From assembly GCF_041262165.1 (NCBI RefSeq), contig NZ_JBGCBY010000001.1:395429-459428 (forward strand): a stretch of 64,000 nucleotides of DNA, given 5' to 3'. Numbering within the stretch: position 1 is the first letter of the stretch; the number at the start of each line of letters is the position of its first letter. The translations under genes and the position numbers were made by a program. The stretch is from Streptacidiphilus sp041262165 (lineage in GTDB: Bacteria; Actinomycetota; Actinomycetes; Streptomycetales; Streptomycetaceae). The notes beneath the pieces were generated by a model. The model had not been told where the DNA came from, ran no database searches, and saw only the letters and a program-made list of their open reading frames with translations. Of this stretch, positions 60,477 to 64,000 are shown piece by piece.

Positions 60477-61760
60477 TCAGCGCGGGTCGAGTCCGTGCTC
60501 GAGCAGCCAGGGCAGCGGGTCCACGGCGGGGCCGCCGCCGGGATGCACTTCGAAGTGCAGGTGCGGTCCGGTGGAGTTTCCCGTGTCACCGGAGTAGGCG
60601 ACTATGTCCCCGGCCTTCACCGTTCCGCTGCGCCGCTTGTACTCGCTGAGGTGGCAGTACCAGGTCTGGGTGCCGTCGGGCGCGGTCAGTATCAGCATGT
60701 TGCCGTAGAACGGATTCCACTTGGTGGAGATGGTGCCGTCGGTGACCGCGTGCACGTCCGTGCCGACGCTCACCGGGAAGTCGATCCCCGTGTGCAGCTG
60801 CATCCAGCGGGTCCCGGCCTGGCCGAACAGTGCGCTCAGACCGGTGTGCTCGCTGATCGGCAGAACGTAGCGGGGTGCCTCGGCGGCCTTCTTCTTGGCG
60901 GCTGCCGTGCGCAGGAGCAGAGCCTGCCGGGCCTCGTCCCGACTGGCCTGCTCGGCGGACGCCTTGGCCTGCGCGGCGGCGAGGGCTTCGGCCTTCTGCT
61001 CGGCGGCCGTCGGGGTCGCGGACGCGTCGGTCGCGGCGGCCACGGTGTGCGAGTGGCTGTGCGCGCCAGGTACGAGGGTCGCGGCTGCGGCTCCGGCGAT
61101 GCCGAGGACGGCCACGGAGGGGACGGCGATGGTCAGTACGGCGGAGCGGCGGCGGGTGGAGCGGCCCCGGGCGGCGCGGGCGGCGGCGCGTCCGCCTGAC
61201 GGGAGGGGCGTGCCGGCGGCGGCCGACTCCTCGACATGCTCGTCGGCCTGATCGTCGATCTGATCGTCGATCTGCTCGTCGATGCCCAGCGACTCGAACT
61301 CGAGGTCGAGCTCGAGCTCGTTGAGGTCCAGCTCGTCGAGGTCAACGACGCCCACGTCATGTTCCGCGGCGTGGTCGTAGTAGCCGTAGGGGGGTTCGGT
61401 GACGACGGTCATCGTCGCCGTCGGTTCGTAGTGCAGCTGCTCGGCGTACGGGAGGTGGGTGTCGTAGCCGGTGTAGGGCTCGCTCACGGGAGCGTACGAG
61501 GCGTGCTGCTGGTACTGGTATTGGTGCTCGTACGGGTGATACGGGTCGTACGGGGGCTGCGGAGCGGGAGCGTTCGACCACTGCTGCGACGAAGGCCACT
61601 GCTGCTCGGTCGGCGTGACCGGTTCGGGCGCGTAGGCGTAGGTGTAGCCGTACCCGTAGTCCGCGCCCTGATCGCCTTGCTGGCCGTAGTAGGGCTGCTC
61701 CGGGTAGGGCTGCTCCGGGATCGGAGTGGTGTAGCCGTACCAACCGGTGTCTGTGGTCAT
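60477..61760 (-). CDS. M23 metallopeptidase with Tyr/Pro-rich acidic cytoplasmic region
   Basis: 427 residues from ATG 61760 (GGGGA upstream). The first ~150 are rich in Tyr, Pro and Gln (YGYTYAYAPEP, PYDPYHPYEHQYQYQ). A strongly acidic stretch (DLDELDLNELELDLEFE, DEQIDDQIDDQADE) leads to a basic patch and a single membrane helix (about 225-250, SAVLTIAVPSVAVLGIAGAAAATL). Outside are an Ala/Lys/Glu coiled coil and a LytM/M23 domain with zinc ligands in HTGIDF and HLHFEVH. The enzyme should cut peptidoglycan cross-bridges or act as an activator. The large cytoplasmic disordered region is unusual and may be regulated by Ser/Thr or Tyr kinases (inference). Confidence 0.92.
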   Translation of the reverse strand: MTTDTGWYGYTTPIPEQPYPEQPYYGQQGDQGADYGYGYTYAYAPEPVTPTEQQWPSSQQWSNAPAPQPPYDPYHPYEHQYQYQQHASYAPVSEPYTGYDTHLPYAEQLHYEPTATMTVVTEPPYGYYDHAAEHDVGVVDLDELDLNELELDLEFESLGIDEQIDDQIDDQADEHVEESAAAGTPLPSGGRAAARAARGRSTRRRSAVLTIAVPSVAVLGIAGAAAATLVPGAHSHSHTVAAATDASATPTAAEQKAEALAAAQAKASAEQASRDEARQALLLRTAAAKKKAAEAPRYVLPISEHTGLSALFGQAGTRWMQLHTGIDFPVSVGTDVHAVTDGTISTKWNPFYGNMLILTAPDGTQTWYCHLSEYKRRSGTVKAGDIVAYSGDTGNSTGPHLHFEVHPGGGPAVDPLPWLLEHGLDPR

Positions 61761-61978
61761 CGGCGTCCCCTGGCCGCTGACGGCTCCGCAGGCGGAGCGG
61801 CGCGGTACGGGGCGTCGTTGTCCACCACAGGAATCCCAATCCACGGACCAAAGGAAAGTGAGCGTGACTGTATCCCCCGTAACGGACCGGCCACAATCTC
61901 CTGGGCGAGGTATCCGCCTACGAGCGAATTGACGTATTTGCCTATTTTCCTTGGTGGTTCGGCCGGATCGGACCGATT

Positions 61979-62794
61979 TCAGGCGCTCAGCCTGGGAGCG
62001 GGCAGCACGACGGGGCGGGTCGGGACCGCCAGGACTTCCCGTACCTGGGTGATGACGGTGCTGTGGACCGGCAGGGTCACATGGCCCGCCCCCCGGACGA
62101 GGATGTTCTCCGTCCACAGGTCGGGATGCCGAAGGGCGGCGTTCGGGTGCGGGAGGACCAGTGCGTCATGGTCGCCGCGGAACACGACGAAGCGGGTGGC
62201 ACACGGGGCCGCCGGAGCCTGCAACTCCCTGAAGACGCTGCTGGAGGGCAGGAGTTGGCGGGCGATCGGCAGCGGGTAGATCAGGCCGGCACTGATCGTC
62301 CCCTGGTGCGGGGTGCCGAGGGTGATGACCGTGTGCACATGCTCGTCGCCGCCGAGCCGCTGCACGTAGTAGCGGGCGATCAGGCCGCCGAGGCTGTGCC
62401 CCACGACGGCAACCCGCTCACCCCCGTACACCCCCCGGGTGTGCTCGACGTGCTTGCCGAGAAGCAGGGCGGCGTTGCGGACGTCCACGGCGAGCGGACT
62501 GTAGTTGAGCGCGTGCACGTGCTCCCAACCGTGGGAGCGCAGCGATCTGCGCATGCGGGTGAACACGGCGCGGTTGTCGAAGAGGCCGTGCAGCAGCAGT
62601 ACCGGGGCGTGTCCGGCGGGTGCGCTGCTCGGCGGGCTCGGCGGCGTGGTGTCGTGAGTGCAGTCGGGGCGGGGGAGCGGCCAGCGCTCGGACGAGAGGC
62701 CGGTGGGGTACAGCAGCAGGTGCCCGGCGAGGGCTGCGGCCTCCAGGCCGACGGCTCGTACCGTCGTCGCAGTACGGCAGTACGGGATGCTCAC
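61979..62794 (-). CDS. Alpha/beta-hydrolase lipase/esterase
   Basis: 271 residues with the alpha/beta fold: VLLLHGLFDNRAVFTRM (oxyanion region), nucleophile Ser in VVGHSLGGLIARYYV, Asp in FRGDHDALV and His in VRGAGHVTLPV. It resembles the triacylglycerol lipase/esterase EstA family of streptomycetes, often secreted or membrane-associated; the N-terminus (TTVRAVGLEAAALAGHLLLY) could be a short membrane anchor. GTG 62794 has GGGGAGG 8 nt upstream; GTG 62797 is equally possible. The longer upstream frame is not credible. Confidence 0.88.
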   Translation of the reverse strand: MSIPYCRTATTVRAVGLEAAALAGHLLLYPTGLSSERWPLPRPDCTHDTTPPSPPSSAPAGHAPVLLLHGLFDNRAVFTRMRRSLRSHGWEHVHALNYSPLAVDVRNAALLLGKHVEHTRGVYGGERVAVVGHSLGGLIARYYVQRLGGDEHVHTVITLGTPHQGTISAGLIYPLPIARQLLPSSSVFRELQAPAAPCATRFVVFRGDHDALVLPHPNAALRHPDLWTENILVRGAGHVTLPVHSTVITQVREVLAVPTRPVVLPAPRLSA

Positions 62795-63238
62795 CACTCG
62801 TGCCTCCCCGGCGTGGGCGCGCGGGGGGCAGTCGCTGACCCCCGTGTGCGGACGTGGGAGCGCAGGCCGCCGAAAGCGAGGGCACACCGGCGGCGCACGG
62901 CGTCCTGCCAGGCACGCTGCGGAACGGCAGGACCCTTCGCCGCGGGGGGTGCGAAGGAGTGCGGTGTGGATGCTGTGCGGCTCCCCACTGCGCGGGGGAT
63001 CCGGTGCGGGCGGGCCCGGGTCCGACGAGCAGTGAACGATTGTTCCGGTGTGATTCTCCCCTCGCCTGGGTCCGTGAAACGGCGTTCGGGCCGTGCTGGC
63101 GATAACGTTCCACCACCGGGCGAGAACGCCGGTTAACGTCTGCCGACGGTCGCACGGGTGACATGGGTGGGCAGTGGGCGAACAAGTGGACGTGCGGGGT
63201 CCAGCGTGGGGCCGCGCGTGCTGACACAGGAGGCAACG
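62795..63238. other. Intergenic region between the lipase and the B12-binding gene
   Basis: About 440 bp with no supported gene. A perfect GTCCTGCC/GGCAGGAC inverted repeat with a 16-nt loop lies at 62902-62933. The part 63030-63140 is less GC-rich (GATTGTTCC, GATAACGTTCC) and probably holds divergent promoters. No clear -10/-35 pair. Confidence 0.5.
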
Positions 63239-63652
63239 ATGGGCGTGTCCGGACCTATTCGCGTGGTCGTGGCCAAGCCGGGCCTGGACGGTCATGACCG
63301 GGGCGCGAAGGTGATCGCCCGCGCGCTGCGCGACGCGGGCATGGAGGTCATCTACACCGGCCTGCACCAGACCCCTGAGCAGATCGTGGACACGGCGATC
63401 CAGGAGGACGCCGACGGCATCGGGCTCTCGATCCTCTCCGGTGCGCACATGACGCTCTGCGCCAAGGTGGTGGAGCTGCTGCGGGAACGCGACGCGGCGG
63501 ACATCAAGGTCTTCGGCGGCGGGATCATCCCCGACGGCGACATCCCCCTCCTGAAGGATCTCGGCGTCGCCGCGATCTTCACACCCGGGACGCCGACGCG
63601 TGACGTGGTGGCCTGGGTGGAGGGCAACCTCCGCAGCGCGGCGGCGCTTTAG
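63239..63652 (+). CDS. Cobalamin B12-binding domain protein (methylmalonyl-CoA mutase C-terminal type)
   Basis: 137 residues from ATG 63239, with AGGAGG 6 nt upstream. The whole protein is a B12-binding flavodoxin-like domain: DxHxxG in GLDGHDRG with His19 as the lower axial cobalt ligand, SILSGAHMTL and VFGGGIIPDGDIP, as in the small-domain end of methylmalonyl-CoA mutase. Stand-alone copies either pair with a separate mutase catalytic subunit or serve unknown B12-dependent or light-sensing roles. Its 3' end (TPTRDVVAWVEGNLRSAAAL and stop) is the source of the tandem repeat that follows. Confidence 0.93.
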   Translation: MGVSGPIRVVVAKPGLDGHDRGAKVIARALRDAGMEVIYTGLHQTPEQIVDTAIQEDADGIGLSILSGAHMTLCAKVVELLRERDAADIKVFGGGIIPDGDIPLLKDLGVAAIFTPGTPTRDVVAWVEGNLRSAAAL

Positions 63653-64000
63653 CGCGGGAGGCGTTGGCGGTGGCTGTCCCGGGGGTCCGGGGGGTGGCTC
63701 CCCGGGGGATGGAGTACACCGGGGACGCCGACGGGTGGCGTGGTGGCCTGGGTGGAGGGCAACCTCCGTAGCGCGGCGGCGTTCTAGCGCGGGAGGCTTT
63801 GGGGGGTGGCTGTCCCGGGGGTCCGGGGGGTGGCTCCCCGGGGGATGGAGTACTCCCGGGACGCCGACGCGTGACGTGGTGGCCTGGGTGGAGGGCAACC
63901 TCCGCAGCGCGGCGGCGTTCTAGCGCGGGAGGCTTTGGGGGGTGGCTGTCCCGGGGGTCCGGGGGGTGGCTCCCCGGGGGATGGAGTACTCCCGGGACGC
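63589..64000. repeat. 135-136 bp tandem repeat duplicating the 3' end of the B12 gene
   Basis: The GACGCCGACG start recurs at 63589, 63724 and 63860, and its first bases appear again at 63996, so units of 135, 136 and 136 bp continue past the window. Each unit holds the gene's last ~65 bp (through a TAG) plus a GC-rich spacer with a CCCGGGG/CCCCGGG hairpin. Copies 2 and 3 are closer to each other than to the gene copy. Without the gene start, later copies cannot encode a protein. Confidence 0.95.

Noticed and set aside
63653..63923. Frame in the terminal repeat array that again encodes the B12 protein tail
   Set aside because: It lacks the B12-binding part and a start in context; it is a by-product of the 135-136 bp duplication.

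Overview
The window is high-GC actinobacterial DNA. The gene order acpS-nnr-alr-tsaE-tsaB-rimI-tsaD-groES/EL, then a WhiB-like gene, bldM, an ShbA/SigD-type sigma factor, guaB, guaB3, and later guaA, pcrA and an M23 peptidase, is the conserved chromosomal-core layout I associate with Streptomycetaceae (Streptomyces, Kitasatospora, Streptacidiphilus). BldM in particular points to a sporulating actinomycete. GTG and TTG starts, ATGA overlaps and terminators that are long GC hairpins without T-tracts all fit. The genus cannot be fixed from the window alone. I see no tRNA, rRNA or CRISPR.

Layout. 1-2.1 kb: C-terminally cut SARP/AfsR-type regulator (minus). 2.2-11.5 kb: housekeeping run for acyl-carrier activation (acpS), NAD(P)HX repair (nnr), wall synthesis (L,D-transpeptidase, alr) and t6A tRNA modification (tsaE, tsaB, tsaD with rimI). 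11.6-16.7 kb: secreted deacetylase, a THUMP-like methyltransferase, groES-groEL1 under two CIRCE operators, MOSC protein. 16.8-23.6 kb: LysR, WhiB-like, BldM, ShbA-like sigma factor, two IMP-dehydrogenase family genes. 23.6-31.3 kb: membrane protein, glpD, and a run of two active Ser/Thr kinases flanking a pseudokinase. 31.4-36.3 kb: flavin disulfide oxidoreductase, succinic semialdehyde dehydrogenase and a cholesterol-oxidase-like GMC enzyme.

36.3-46.7 kb is the accessory core. A 2,087-residue secreted collagen-like protein, almost proline-free and built of Gly-X-Gln and Gly-X-Thr/Ser triplets, is followed by a TPR lipoprotein translationally coupled to a fused glycosyltransferase-methyltransferase. 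A C-terminal remnant of a UDP-glucose dehydrogenase and a TMEM175-type channel come next. I read the first three genes as a cell-surface glycosylated collagen system (inference). The collagen gene carries two near-identical segments with codon use unlike the rest of the gene.

46.7-64 kb: a roughly 0.9 kb stretch without convincing genes, then a Phe/Tyr-rich leader peptide with stacked hairpins (a probable attenuator) before chorismate mutase, then guaA, a class II aldolase, DoxX, a small inverted-repeat element, a PspC protein set with a two-component system, an NlpC/P60 hydrolase, KptA, PcrA, an M23 peptidase with an unusual Tyr/Pro-rich and acidic cytoplasmic region, a lipase, and a B12-binding protein. 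The 3' end of the last gene has been amplified into a 135-136 bp tandem repeat that runs off the window.
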